Assembly (NCBI GenBank): GCA_963565915.1
Contig: OY751491.1
Coordinates: 2,418,001 to 2,482,000, forward strand
Direction: 5' to 3'
DNA: 64,000 nt
Source of the DNA: Entoloma clypeatum
Taxonomy: Eukaryota > Basidiomycota > Agaricomycetes > Agaricales > Entolomataceae
Shown here in pieces: positions 1 through 10,480 of this stretch (positions are counted from its first letter, which is position 1; every line of letters begins with the position of its first letter). The notes under the pieces were generated by a model. The model ran no database searches and had not been told where the DNA came from. It saw only the letters and a list, made by a program, of their open reading frames with translations. The position numbers and the translations under genes were made by a program.

Positions 1-1099
1 AAAAAGGTCCCTCCGATGAGATACTGTTCATCAGTGGCCATCACTCCGTTCTCTGTCATCAGTACGCATCCCACCTATCGCTCCAACCTCCCATGCACCT
101 TTCCCTGTTGCCCCAACATCCCACACCCTGCTCCCTACATCTCGCCTGCCTTCCGGATCTCCCATGCCCTGTCCTTCCACAGGAATGCATCCGTCTGATC
201 CCATGTGCGTTTCACTGTGACCCCGACTCCTACATCCCACCTGTCTTCCAGCCCCCTCTCTCCCCCCACCCTGTCCTTCCACGGGAATGCATCTGCCTGA
301 TCCACCCGCCATCAAACGCCTCCACATTCCCCCTGCACATTGCACCTCTTGCACTGCTATCTGCCCTCCTCTCCCTCCTCCCAATGTGCGCCGGCCTACG
401 AAAGGGTGTCCAAGCTGTCATCTCTGCCCACTTCCTCCCACAAAATGGTGCCAATCCTCCCACGGCCCTCTCCCTCACCATGAAGAAAGCCCGTGCGGCC
501 CCCTGACCAGCGGATCCACTTTAACACCTCTCCTGATGAAACAAATTCACGTTTCCTACCGGCAATCAAGGCAAAGCCTCCCCAACGACTCGGATGTGGT
601 GGCGACTTCCTCCCATCAAATCCGCACCAACACCAGTCATCAAAACACCTCTCACGTCCAATTCTCCCATCAAATCCACACCAACACCGCCACATTTGCA
701 TCATCTTCTCGGTCGCCTCTCTTGCTCCAATCCAACCTCTTCTTCTGCCCATGAAGTATCTTCTACTCATTGGATTGTCCTCTTGCATTTTCTCCTTGGA
801 GCTTTGAGTAAGTTCTTTGTTGCTCTGTACTATGAACGATTGCCCTGAGTCAACATCACCATCAGTACCTCAACAACAGCACTGATGACATGCACAAATA
901 TCGAGCTAAGGGCCATATTTCATTTCTCTCCACACATGCTGGCATGCCGGCGGCTTTGAATTCTACACGGCACGTTCATTCACCTCACATATACCTCCCC
1001 TTGAAGGCCTTGAATCTCCAATGTAGCCCCTCCATTTTATTTTGTAATGTTGAATGGATGATTTTTACAATGTAAGTTGCATAGCAATCAACAGAATCT
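1..1099. other. No supported gene; pyrimidine-rich stretch
   Basis: I see no recognisable gene here. The first ~800 bases are strongly C/T-rich on the plus strand, which opens several overlapping proline/serine-rich frames. These lack any domain, splice pattern or codon bias that would support a protein. A short near-repeat (CCCATCAAATCC..CACCAACACC) occurs at about 615-690. Confidence 0.5.
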
Positions 1100-1231
1100 C
1101 TAAGTGATGGTAGCACTACTCTTCTTCTTCCAAGACACCCCCTTATCCTTGCGTGGCTTGCGCACTTTCCTGATCACTGGGATGAGTCCTCCCTGCTCAC
1201 CACTAACTCCCATGGTATTAATGGTCAACAG
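1100..1231 (-). pseudogene. 3' end of an unknown ORF cut by a Gypsy LTR
   Basis: The minus strand is open from the LTR edge at 1231 down to a TAG at 1100-1102. The last ~37 codons, from the ATG at 1213, encode a lysine/arginine-rich tail containing VRKPRKDKG and SWKKKSS. The frame stays open upstream of that ATG until it meets the LTR, so the ORF is probably a remnant of a longer gene interrupted by the element. I do not recognise the family, and it could be chance coding. Confidence 0.3.
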
Positions 1232-1729
1232 TGTCACGTAGCGTGTTTCTCAATGTCGGAAAACATCGGACGAGTTGGAGCGGAGTAGCGGAGGAGCAGA
1301 ATGTGGTAAGTGCGACATTGGCAGAAAGGACCTGGCTTCAACTTGTGCATTGCGCCCCACTCTTTGACGTGGTCCTCAATTTTGGATTGGCGGATGTTGG
1401 ATGAGCGGAGGTGACGGAGAGAATGCTCAAAGGTAAGTAGAGACGGATGCGAATGAGGTATAACGTATGATATTTGAACTGAGGTTCTATGACAGGTTTG
1501 TACACTACTATAAGTGATGTGCAGATATTGGAGTTGACCATCGGAACATTCGGAGTACGGAGAGTAGCAAATGAAAAGTGAACAACATATGTCTACTTGT
1601 AAGTATGGTTGAGATGTTACGTAGTAGAAGTATATTCAATATAAATAGAATGTTGTTGGAGCAGATGTCGGAGCGGATGAAATGTCGGAGTCGTCGGATA
1701 AGTCGGATGTGAATCGTATGGTTATGACA
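1232..1729 (-). repeat. Gypsy-1 3' LTR
   Basis: This 498-bp segment has the inverted termini TGTCA...TGACA. On the minus strand it directly follows a polypurine tract (CCCTAAGAGGGAAATAC, ending at 1730), the expected arrangement for the 3' LTR of the minus-strand element to its right. The matching 5' LTR is not present. Confidence 0.75.
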
Positions 1730-1860
1730 GTATTTCCCTCTTAGGGCCGAACCCTGAGGCCCAGATGAGGTAATCCACATGACCATTGGTTGAAAAGCTT
1801 TGTGCGTGATCTTTCTCTCTTGTCACCCAACCACAACATCTATCCCGACGCCTATCCGTT

Positions 1861-2870
1861 ATGTCCGCTGAGAACTCACCCCTCGCCGCTCTTCGTGCTG
1901 AAAGGGAGCGCCAGAAGAAGGTCACCGAAGAGTTGGAGAGGAAGCTGCAGGAGGCAGAGGAGCGCGTGAAGGAAGATGCAGAGCGCGCGGAGGCGAAGAG
2001 GGCGGCGAAAGAGCGGAGACGAGCAGAGAGGAAGGCAGAGAAGGCGAAGGCGAAGGCGAAGGAACCGGTTGCGGGTGCAGGTGCGGATGCGGATGCGGAT
2101 GTGGATGCGGATGCGGCGAATGCGGAGGTGAAGAAGGTCCAGCTGCAGGGGGTTTTCAAGAATATGCCTGTGAGTTACGAGCAGGGGAAGGAGGATTGCA
2201 CCTCCTGCTTGAAAGCGGGGGACTTGTGTTTTTGGCCATCGGAGTGAGTTTTTCCTATTTCTTTATACGCTTCGTTATTAACTTGTTCTTTAGGAATGAC
2301 AATGCTTCGTCGTGCTGGTGGTGCCAGCATTTAAAACAAAGCTGCAGAACGGGAGCGGAAGCGGAGTCGGAGGTGAAGCGGAGGATGACCAAGGCGGTGA
2401 GGGTCGGAAAGGCTAAGGTGGCAGGTGGTGCGACGAAGAACGCGAAGGCGGGATCGTCCAAGGGAGAGGGGACCGCGGAGGGATCACGGATAGCCGCAGC
2501 GTTGGAGGAGCTGGAGTTCATGCTGGAGGGGTTTGGTCCGCCGGAGGTGGTCATAGGCACGGAGGTGGTGAGAGGACTTAGGAGCATGATAAGGGAGATG
2601 CGGCTGATAAAGGCGGAGTTGAAGGAACTGTGGGAGATCAAGGAGCTTTTGACAGTTATCATGTGGAGGGAGGATCCGGAGGCTTCGGAGGAGGGATCCG
2701 ACAAGGACGAGGATGTGGAGGAGTATGATAGGGTATTGGAGGAGTTGGCAAAGGAGGTAGAAAAAGAAGAAGAAACGAAGAAGCGGAAGAGGAATCCAGA
2801 TCGGAGTGGAACGAGGAGACGGAGGGGGTATCTAACAAAAAACAGCGAAAGTAGTTTTTTGTTAGTATAA
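1861..2870 (+). CDS. Antisense accessory protein of Gypsy-1, two CxxCx6C clusters
   Basis: This gene points against pol, between the pol stop and the 3' LTR. Exon 1 (1861-2243) starts MSAENSPLAALRAERE and encodes a charged, Ala/Glu/Lys/Arg-rich helical segment. It ends in a cysteine cluster, CTSCLKAGDLC. A 50-nt intron (2244-2293, GTGAGT...TTTAG) follows. Exon 2 (2294-2870) opens with a second cluster, CWWCQHLKQSC, then a basic region and an acidic C-terminal half. Spacing in both clusters is C-x2-C-x6-C, which suggests zinc binding. Gypsy-A carries the same gene at the same place with the intron between the same clusters. Function unknown; it could be a retrotransposon accessory or regulatory protein. 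Confidence 0.6.
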
Positions 2871-2898
2871 AATTTTAATAGATTTTCTTTTCTTTTTG

Positions 2899-5800
2899 TT
2901 ACAAGCGCGATAAGGGGCCTGGCTTAGTTGGTTGAGCGGAGTGGAAGTCCGCTACCGTATCCGCTGCGTGTTCAAGCTCGGATGCGGGTAACCAAGAAAA
3001 CTCTTCACTGGTGTCTTCATAACCTAACCAGCGGACAAGGTAAAGGAGTTTGCAGCGTCGTCTTTTATCGATCTTTGAGTCGACGATTTCCGCAATTTCG
3101 TATTTGGTTTCTCTGTCCATCTCGAGCGGAGGCAGAGGAGATTGTATCCGATTTGGAATCTCGTTAGGAGTTGCTGGTTCGAGCATGGATATGTGGAAGA
3201 CGGGGTGTATAGCACGCATAGTGTCGGGTAGACGTAGTGTAAAGGAGTGCGTGCCAGGTTGGGCTATGATTTCAAATGGGCCAGCATATTTGTCGGATAA
3301 CTTTTGGGTGGGTCGTGTGGTGTGGAAGAACTTGGCTTTAACAAAGACTTCTTGTCCGACGCGGAGCGGAGGAGGCGGAGAACGTCGGACGTCCGCAGGG
3401 CCTTGATAACGTTGTTGTGCCTCTGCGACAGCAGTCTTTAGTTCTTGATGTAATTCATCTAAGTCGACGATGTATTGTCGAGCTTTATCGGATGCTAGAT
3501 CACGTTCCGGATGGAGTGTAATGTCGGGGTGATAACCTTTGTTGGCGAAGAATGGTGATACACCTGTGGTGGCACTCGGAGTGTTGTTGTAAGCGAACTC
3601 CGCAAGCGGAAGCAAAGCGGACCAGTTGTCTTGCTGGTAGTTGCAGAAAATGCGGAGGTATTGTTCGAGTGTCTGGTTGGTGCGTTCGGTTTGACCATCG
3701 CCTTCAGGGTGATATCCAGAAGTGAAGTGAAGTCTCATATCGAGGGCTTTTGCAAGAGAGCGGAAAAAACGGGAGACGAATTCAGGTCCGCGATCGGATG
3801 TGACGTTTTGCGGAACTCCGTGCTTGGAAAAGACGTGAAGCACGAAAAGGTTTGCTAGGTCTTCGGATGTGCAATTAATGGTGGTAGGGATGAATATGCC
3901 TTGTTTAGTGAGGCGGTCTACAATGACCAGAATCGCATCGGAGCCAGCGGATGTCGGAAGGGGTTCAATGAAATCCATGGAAATAGAATGCCAGGGACGT
4001 TCAGGAATAGGGAGTTGTTTAAGCAGACCGTAGGGTTTATGACGTTGGGGTTTGGCGCGCATACAAGTGGTACATGACTTGCAATACTTTTTGACGAAGT
4101 CGCGCATTCCAGGCCAAGTGTATTCTCGTTGGATAAGACTAATAGTCTTATTTTGACCAGGGTGTCCAGTGAGGATATGGTCGTGCTTATTGCGGAGGAT
4201 GCGGAGACGGAGGTTGGATGAGTCAGGAACGTAAATACGTCCATTGTGGAGTAGATAACCTGCTTCATTCATGATCCAGCGTGGATTAGGATTGTCGAGG
4301 AAAGAGGTGTAAATGGGATCGGTCGGAAGAGCGGAGAGGATGTCGGAGCGGAGCTGATCCGTATCCATGATGATTGTGGCACAGAGGATGGGCGTATATA
4401 ACTCTGTTGCGTGGTGAGCTGTTCTTGTGTGAAGATGGGTTTGAAGTTGCTTGGGTTGACGGACAAATAGTCGCTATTTCCCTCTTTAGGGTAGACATCC
4501 CATCATCTACTTAAGAGATCGGGCTTCGTACCTAAACGGCCAGGGCGGAAGCGGATGACGAGGTTGAACTGGCAGAGGTATTCAGACCAACAAGCTTGTT
4601 GACGTGATAAAACCTTGGTAGTAGAAAAGTACTCAAGATTTTTGTGGTCCGTTACAACATCGATCGGAGCAGCAGAGCCTTCAAGGTAGTGACACCAAAC
4701 CTTGAATGCATCATGGATTGCTAATAGTTCTTTGTCGTGGGTGTCATAGTTTAACTCGGGAGGTGTAAAGGTGCGGGAGTGGAAAGCGACCGGATGGATT
4801 TCATCGTCGGAGGTGCGGATGGAGAGAATCACACCCAAAGCGTAGTCGGAGGCATCAGTTTCGACGATAATAGGGCTGTCGGGAATCCAATGCATAAGAA
4901 CAGGTGCCGTGGTAAAGGCTTTCTTCAAAGTTTTGAAAGATTCGCGAGCGGAGTCGGAGAAATGCCATTGTGTGTTTTTGCGGGTGAGTCGAGTGAGCGG
5001 AACAGTGATTTCGGAGTAGTAAGGAATGAATTGTCGATAAAAATTGGCAAAACCTAAGAAAGACTGAATGTCTTTGACCTTCCTTGGTTCAGGCCAATCT
5101 TGGATAATTTTGACTTTCTTATCCGACATGCGGAGGCCTGTCGGAGAGAGGATAAAGCCAAGGTATTCAACAGTATCCGTAGAAAACTCGCATTTGTCTG
5201 CGCGTGCATATAAGCCGTGTTGTCGGAGATGTCAGAGGACTTCGCAGACATGCTTCCGATGCTCGGAGGGAGAGTCGGAGTAGATGAGGATGTCGTCGAG
5301 ATATATGGTAACATACTTATCGAGCAGATCGTGGAAGATGTCGTTCATGAAGCGTTGGAAAACGGCTGGGGAGTTGGTGAGTCCAAATGGCATGACAAGC
5401 CATTCAAAAGACCCGTAGCGCGTGCGGAAGGCGGTTTTCCATTCATCTCCTTCTGCTATGCGGACGAGGTGATAGGCGTGTCGGAGGTCGAGAGCCGTAT
5501 AAACACTGGCTTTTCCAGCGGTCTGGAGAAGGTCGGATATGAGTGGAAGCGGATATCGGTCCTTCTTTGAGATTTTGTTAAGACCACGGAAATCGATGCA
5601 AAGACGAAGGGAGCCATCCTTTTTATGAACGAAAAGGACAGGAGCACCGTGCGGAGAGGAAGAGGGTCGGATGAATCCAATGGTGAGGTGTTCGTCAATG
5701 AATTCATGGAGGGCATTGAGTTCGGTTTGTGAAAGGGAGTAGATCGGACCGAACGGAGGAGCGGAACCCTCTTCAAGTTCGATCTTGAGGTCGTAGGGAC

Positions 5801-5998
5801 GGTGGGGTGGAAGAGTGTCTGCTTTTCCTTTACTGAAGACGTCAGCATAGTCGTGGTATTCTTCGGGTACGTTTGTCAAGTCGGGGGTGTCGGAAGTGGA
5901 TGCGGAATGAGCGGAAACGGAGGGAGTCAAAAGGTGAAGTCGAAAAGATTGTGTACCAGGCAATTTGCATGCCCTTTTGTGAGTATGTACAATAAATA
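2899..5998 (-). pseudogene. Gypsy-1 Pol: RT, RNase H, integrase, chromodomain (broken)
   Basis: The order on the minus strand is RT (about 5963-5232, with [10 protein letters not shown]), RNase H (5129-4503, ETDASDYALG), integrase (4368-3000; HHCC zinc finger, MDFIEPLP, TSDRGPEF, GQTERTNQT) and a C-terminal chromodomain (YLVRWLGYED...SWLP, near 3030-2960). The frame is interrupted by a TGA at 5232-5234 in the RT (VCEVL*HLRQ) and another TGA before RWDVYP near 4500. A frame change follows around 4370-4460. Both TGAs sit where an arginine is expected, so CGA to TGA change is likely. This copy could not make full Pol. Confidence 0.85.
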
Positions 5999-6012
5999 CA
6001 GTATTTTATACT

Positions 6013-7035
6013 TTAGTACTTGGTATTACCCCCCTTAGCTTTGATTACTGCCTCTACCCTTCTTGGCATACTTTCTATCAGGTTTTGACACACTTCTGGC
6101 TCTATATTATTCCACACCTCTGCTGCTCTGTCCCAAATCTCCCAGACTCCCTTGGGTGGTGTTGGATATTCATTCAACTTCCTTTTAATATGAACCCAGA
6201 GGTGTTCAATAGGATTGAGGTCTGGGGACTGTGCAGGCCAATCCAGCAGAGCAATATTCTTGCTGTCCATCCATTTTTTGGCCTTCTTGGAGGTGTGCTT
6301 GGGGTCATTGTCCTGCTGAAAAATGATCTCCTCTTCAGAGATTCCACTCTCCTCCATACTGGGCAGCAAATTGTCCTCCAAAATGGACACATACTGATCA
6401 GCATCCATCCTCCCCTCAACCTCTGCAAGTCTCCCCACACCTTCCCAACCCATACAACCCCAAACCATAATATTTCCTCCCCCAAACTTGACTGTGCCCT
6501 GAACCTCTCTTTCAATAAGCCCCTCACCCTTCTTTTTCCAGACCCATTCCTTGCCATCTGACCCAAACCTGTTGATTTTGGTCTCATCTGACCAAATGAC
6601 CCTCTTCCAGTCCTCCGCTGTCCATTCCCTGTGCTTCATAGCAAATGCCAACCGCCTCTTCTGATGTATGGCCTTTAAGAAAGGTCTTTTCTTCTTTGTT
6701 ACAGCCTTGAATTCATGTTTTCTGAGAACCCTTCTCACAGTTTCTGGGGAGACAGGATTGGAGATGACAGTGTTGATGTGTTTGGTAGCCTGCACAGCGT
6801 TGCAGGCTCTCCCTGAGGTGATTTGTGAAAGTATGTTTCGTGTGTTGGTGGAAGAAAGCTTGGATGGACGACCACCAGAAGAGAGATTGTGATGAGGAAG
6901 AAGATTCTGAAGCACTCTGGAGACAGTTGGTTGGCTGACACCCAGGTTAGAGGCAATATGACAAGTGGAGTGACCATTGGAGGCCAGAGAAAGAATGTTT
7001 TCCTTGTGGAAAGAGGAGATAGGGCGCAGGATTAA
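6013..7035 (-). CDS. Tc1-like DD34E transposase, no in-frame ATG
   Basis: The minus-strand frame encodes an N-terminal helix-turn-helix segment (SNGHSTCHIASNLGVS, then PTVSRVL) and a second DNA-binding helix region. A DDE catalytic core follows, with motifs WSDETKINRF, FQQDNDPKHTS and SPDLNPIEHLW. From the first Asp of QDND to the Glu of PIEHLW there are 34 intervening residues, the Tc1 DD34E signature. The catalytic ORF is uninterrupted to its stop. The open frame extends upstream to 7035 but contains no ATG before a TAA, so the start codon has been lost or lies in an unseen exon. Known role: cut-and-paste transposition at TA sites. Probably inactive as it stands. Confidence 0.85.
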   Translation of the reverse strand, partial: LILRPISSFHKENILSLASNGHSTCHIASNLGVSQPTVSRVLQNLLPHHNLSSGGRPSKLSSTNTRNILSQITSGRACNAVQATKHINTVISNPVSPETVRRVLRKHEFKAVTKKKRPFLKAIHQKRRLAFAMKHREWTAEDWKRVIWSDETKINRFGSDGKEWVWKKKGEGLIEREVQGTVKFGGGNIMVWGCMGWEGVGRLAEVEGRMDADQYVSILEDNLLPSMEESGISEEEIIFQQDNDPKHTSKKAKKWMDSKNIALLDWPAQSPDLNPIEHLWVHIKRKLNEYPTPPKGVWEIWDRAAEVWNNIEPEVCQNLIESMPRRVEAVIKAKGGNTKY

Positions 7036-7180
7036 TTATGAAGGCTGTTGAGGTTGGATTCTTCTTATACAACTTTCCTTGACAACCCATCAGGGTTCTA
7101 TTCAAGTTCCATCAGTAAGTCATGACAACTGGTTACCATACAACCAGTGAAGCATTTGATTCTGATAATTGTCATAGGTA

Positions 7181-7385
7181 CTCACAAAACTGATTCAATG
7201 AGTTGCTGATTTAATTTAATCATATCTCCATGGATTCTGATCTAAATCATATGATTCCTTTATATTCTGAAAGCCCTGAAGTAGGGCTTTCAATTATATA
7301 CCAAAGGTTTAATTCAATTGGTATCCTTTGCAGAGTTATCTTGAAGGTATTCAAAAAGCAACAAACATTGAATCAGTTTTGTGAG
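7181..7385. repeat. 205-bp imperfect palindrome (foldback)
   Basis: CTCACAAAACTGATTCAATG at 7181-7200 is the exact reverse complement of 7366-7385. At the centre is a perfect 7-bp hairpin with a 5-nt loop (AAGCCCT-GAAGT-AGGGCTT, 7271-7289). The arms between are alignable but diverged. It sits exactly where minus-strand Gypsy-1/Tc1 sequence gives way to plus-strand Gypsy-A. It may be a foldback MITE or the scar of an inverted rearrangement. Confidence 0.6.
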
Positions 7386-7391
7386 GCACTG

Positions 7392-7922
7392 TATAATATT
7401 GAGTTCACATGCCTTGCTGCCAAAACACACTGGGACAGCTCCACCCTGCATCACCGGTACTACTCCGGGTTGGCGGAGTGGATTAAAGATGTCCTTGGGA
7501 CTCAAGTAAAGCCAAGCACGTTACCAGCACTTAGGGAGCTAGCACAGACTATCGATGCTCGCCACTGGGAATGTCAGCGTGAGAAATCCCACTCCGACAA
7601 GTCGGCATCCAAATCTGACAAATCCAAAGCTAAAACTCCCTCCGCAAACTCCGATAAAAACTCCAAAGCCAAACCGCAGACACAGATCCAGGGCAAACAG
7701 TTGAAGCCTTCCTCCGCTCCCAAGTCCGACATCTCTGACAAACTTGGAAAAGACAGAAAACTAACTCCGGAGGAATGCAAACGCCGTTTTGACAACAACC
7801 TCTGTATGTTTTGTGGCAAAGCTGGACACGTCGCAAAAGATTGCCTGAAGTCTTCATCCTCCACCTCTAAGGCTAAGGCGTGCGCTGCCCAAGCCAAGAC
7901 TACGGACGAAACAAAAAATTAG
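7392..7922 (+). pseudogene. Gypsy-A Gag, 5'-truncated, with zinc knuckle
   Basis: From about YNIEFTCLAAKTHWDSS the frame encodes the C-terminal half of a fungal Gypsy Gag. It includes LRELAQTIDARHWECQRE, a Ser/Lys-rich linker and one CCHC knuckle (CMFCGKAGHVAKDC). Gag ends at TAG 7920-7922. The capsid N-terminus is absent, replaced by the foldback sequence at 7181-7385. The frame nominally open from 7230 runs through that foldback and is not real gag there. Confidence 0.75.
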
Positions 7923-7960
7923 CAGGCAGTCCACAGGACTCTGTACGGCCTGAGGACTGC
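7913..7960 (+). promoter_or_regulatory. Putative -1 ribosomal frameshift signal between gag and pol
   Basis: The heptamer A-AAA-AAT (7913-7919) lies in the Gag frame immediately before the Gag stop TAG. After a 6-nt spacer, GCAGTCC (7926-7932) can pair perfectly with GGACTGC (7954-7960). The protease frame is -1 relative to Gag and is open through the heptamer. This matches the standard layout of a programmed -1 frameshift site. Confidence 0.65.
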
Positions 7961-10480
7961 ATTGAATCTATCTGTACTACCGCTCTACTCAACGCTTCCG
8001 CTCTTTCCAACCCCAATTCCCTCCGTGTCCGACTTGCATCTCTGCTTATCTCCAATTCTTCTCCGATAGCTGCCCTTGTGGACTCCAGCTCTACTCATTG
8101 TTTTATTGACTCCCGTTACGCTTCATCCTATAAACTCTCTTTCACCTCCATACCTCTGATTGAACTTAAATTATTTGACAGAACATCCAACTCTGTCATT
8201 ACTCAGGCGGTTGATCTCCCTGTATACTTTTCCTCCGGTGAATATATGGCCATTACAGCCTATGTGACTCCACTCAATTCCTCCTGTTCTATGGTTCTTG
8301 GATACAACTGGCTCACCCGCTACAATTCTATGATTGACTGGGTATTGGACAGTATTACTTTCCATCCACAGCTCTTGAAGGAGTCTCCGACCTTGATGTC
8401 TTCTGCCAGGTCAGCTCCGCTACCTCTGCAGACCTCTCCCAATACTCCGACCTCCGACTCCAGCACACCCGCTGCAACTCTGGACATTGTTCCGAATATT
8501 GCATTGATAAATGCAGCCACATTTGTGCGCACTTGCAAACTTCCGGGTGCCCAATCTTTCCAAATTCACCTCTCCGACCACACGATCTCTGCCCAATCCG
8601 TTTCCATGTCCGAGGAACCTCCAGACCTCTCCCACATTCCAGAGGAATATCACGATTTTGCCAATGTTTTTAGCAAGACAAAAGCAGACACCCTCGCTCT
8701 GCATCGTCCCTATGACCTCCGCATTGAGTTAGAAGACGGATTGACTACCCCTATTGGCCCTATGTACTCCATTTCACAATCTGAACTATCTGCCCTGTGA
8801 AACTTCAAAGACGAACATTTGGCCATTGGTTTCATTTGCCCCTCTCGCTCTCCGCATGGTGCTCCGGTCCTCTTTGTCTGAAAGAAGGACGGTTCCCTCT
8901 GCCTGTGCGTCGACTATCGGGGCCTGAACAAAGTTACCAAGAAGGATTGATACCCTCTTCCGCTCATCTCCGACCTCCTTTCCACTGCCGGAAAAGCGTG
9001 TGTTTATACCACTCTCGATCTCTGGCATGCATATCATCTTGTCTGCATTGCCGACGGAGATGAATGGAAAACCCCTTTCCGCACTCGTTACGGATCGTTT
9101 GAATGGCTTGTTATGCCTTTTGGACTATCCAACGCCCCTGCTGCTTTTCAGCGATTTGTGAATGATATCTTCAGTGACCTCCTCGATGTTACAGTGGTGG
9201 TCTACCTCGACGACATTCTCATTTACTCCGACGACCCCGCCAAGCACCCCGACGATGTCCAGGAAGTCCTCCAACGTCTCTGCAAGAATGGACTTTATGT
9301 CTGCTCTGACAAGTGCAAATTTTCTGTTGACACAGTTGAATATCTTGGTTTCATCCTTTCTCCCTCCGGTCTCTGTATGTCCAAAACCAAGGTGAAGACC
9401 ATTCAAGAGTGGCCTGAACCTCAAAAAGTGAAGGACGTACAGTCTTTTCTTGGATTCGCAAATTTTCATCAATGTTTCATTCATGGTTATTTGGACATTG
9501 TTGTTCCGCTCACCTGACTCACCCGGAAGGGTACTCCGTTCCATTTCTCCGACTCTGCACAGAGTGCATTCAACGAGTTGAAACTCGCTTTTACCAAAGC
9601 ACCGGTCCTCACTCATTGGATTCCTGATCGACCTATTATCATTGAGACAGACGCCTCTGACTACGCACTTGGTGCTATTTTGTCCATCCGGACCTCCAAC
9701 GAGGAGATACACCCAGTAGCGTTCCACTCCCGCACCTTCACCGCCCCAGAACTCAACTATGACACGCACGACAAGGAGTTACTTGCTATCCATGAAGCAT
9801 TCAAGGTATGGCGACATTACCTTGAAGGCTCCACTGCTCCGATCAATGTTGTCACGGACCACAAGAACCTGGAGTACTTCGCCACTACAAAGGTTCTCAC
9901 CCGCCGACAGGCCCAGTGGTCCGAGTTCCTCTCTCAGTTCAATCTCTTGATTCGCTTCCGCCCTGGACGTCTCAGTACCAAGCCGGACTCTTTGACTAGA
10001 CGATGGGACGTCTATCCCAAAGAGGGAAATAGCAACTATGTGTCGGTAAATCCAAGCAACTTCTGACCAGTCTTTTCCCAAGAACAGCTGTCTGCATCTC
10101 TCCGAGCTATGGAGTTGTTCACCCCTGTTCTCCGTGCCACAGTCATAATGGACATTGAACAGTTGCACTCTGACATCCTCCGTTCACTCCCATCCGACCC
10201 AATCTATGCCGACCATCTCAAGGAGCCCAAACTGCACTGGTCCGTAGACTCCGATGGTTTCCTCTGTCATAGTGGTCACATTTATGTCCCCGACTCCGAT
10301 AACCTCCGGCTCCACACCCTCCGCAACAAGCACGACCATATTCTCTCCGGACACCCAGGACAGAACAAGACAGTTAGTCTCATTCAACAAGATTATACTT
10401 GGCCTGGTGTTCGAGACTTTGTCAAAAAGTACTGCAAATCCTGCACCACTTGCATGTGCTCTAAACCTCAACACCACAAG
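7923..10480 (+). pseudogene. Gypsy-A protease, RT, RNase H and integrase N-terminus (decayed)
   Basis: The aspartic protease motif is ALVDSSSTHCFIDS near 8075 (the usual DSG/DSGS reads DSSS). RT runs about 8700-9490, with [11 protein letters not shown] near 9203 and [12 protein letters not shown]. RNase H runs 9578-9990 (ETDASDYALGAILS, THDKELLAI). The integrase zinc finger region begins near 10150 (HDHILSGHPGQNKT, YCKSCTTC). In-frame TGA codons occur at about 8798, 8881, 8948, 9516 and 10066. Several stand where Gypsy-1 or the motif demands arginine (KKD*YP, PLT*LTRK). Arg-to-Trp/Cys changes ([11 protein letters not shown]) fit the same C-to-T bias. Not functional. Confidence 0.85.

Larger units (their letters stand above)
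1730..5998 (-). mobile_element. Gypsy-1, Ty3/Gypsy chromodomain retrotransposon, 5' truncated
   Basis: Read on the minus strand, the element runs from just before the reverse transcriptase (near the CKLPG motif) through RNase H, integrase and chromodomain. An oppositely oriented accessory gene, a polypurine tract and the 3' LTR follow. The protease/gag half and 5' LTR are missing: a Tc1-like transposon interrupts the element at a TA (5997-5998), and what follows it belongs to a different, plus-strand element. The arrangement matches Gypsy-A closely, including the antisense accessory gene, so both are members of one lineage. Confidence 0.85.
5999..7391 (-). mobile_element. Tc1/mariner-family DNA transposon, right boundary uncertain
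   Basis: The left end is placed at CAGTATTTTATAC after a TA (5997-5998), within Gypsy-1 coding sequence. The right end is less certain. A typical-looking Tc1 terminus, ...GGCACTG followed by TA, lies at 7385-7393, just before sequence recognisable as Gypsy-A gag. Alternatively the element stops near 7175 and a separate foldback element fills 7176-7391. The left and right termini share little beyond CAGT, so the boundaries are provisional. The transposase lies at 6013-7035. Confidence 0.6.

Noticed and set aside
1..900. Long overlapping ORFs in the pyrimidine-rich start
   Set aside because: Low-complexity composition removes stops in several frames at once; nothing recognisable.
5971..5990. 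TTTTGTGAGTA as the left inverted repeat of the Tc1 element, matching 7181-7200
   Set aside because: This stretch reads as Gypsy-1 coding sequence up to the CKLPG motif; the TA/CAGT at 5997-6002 is the better left end.
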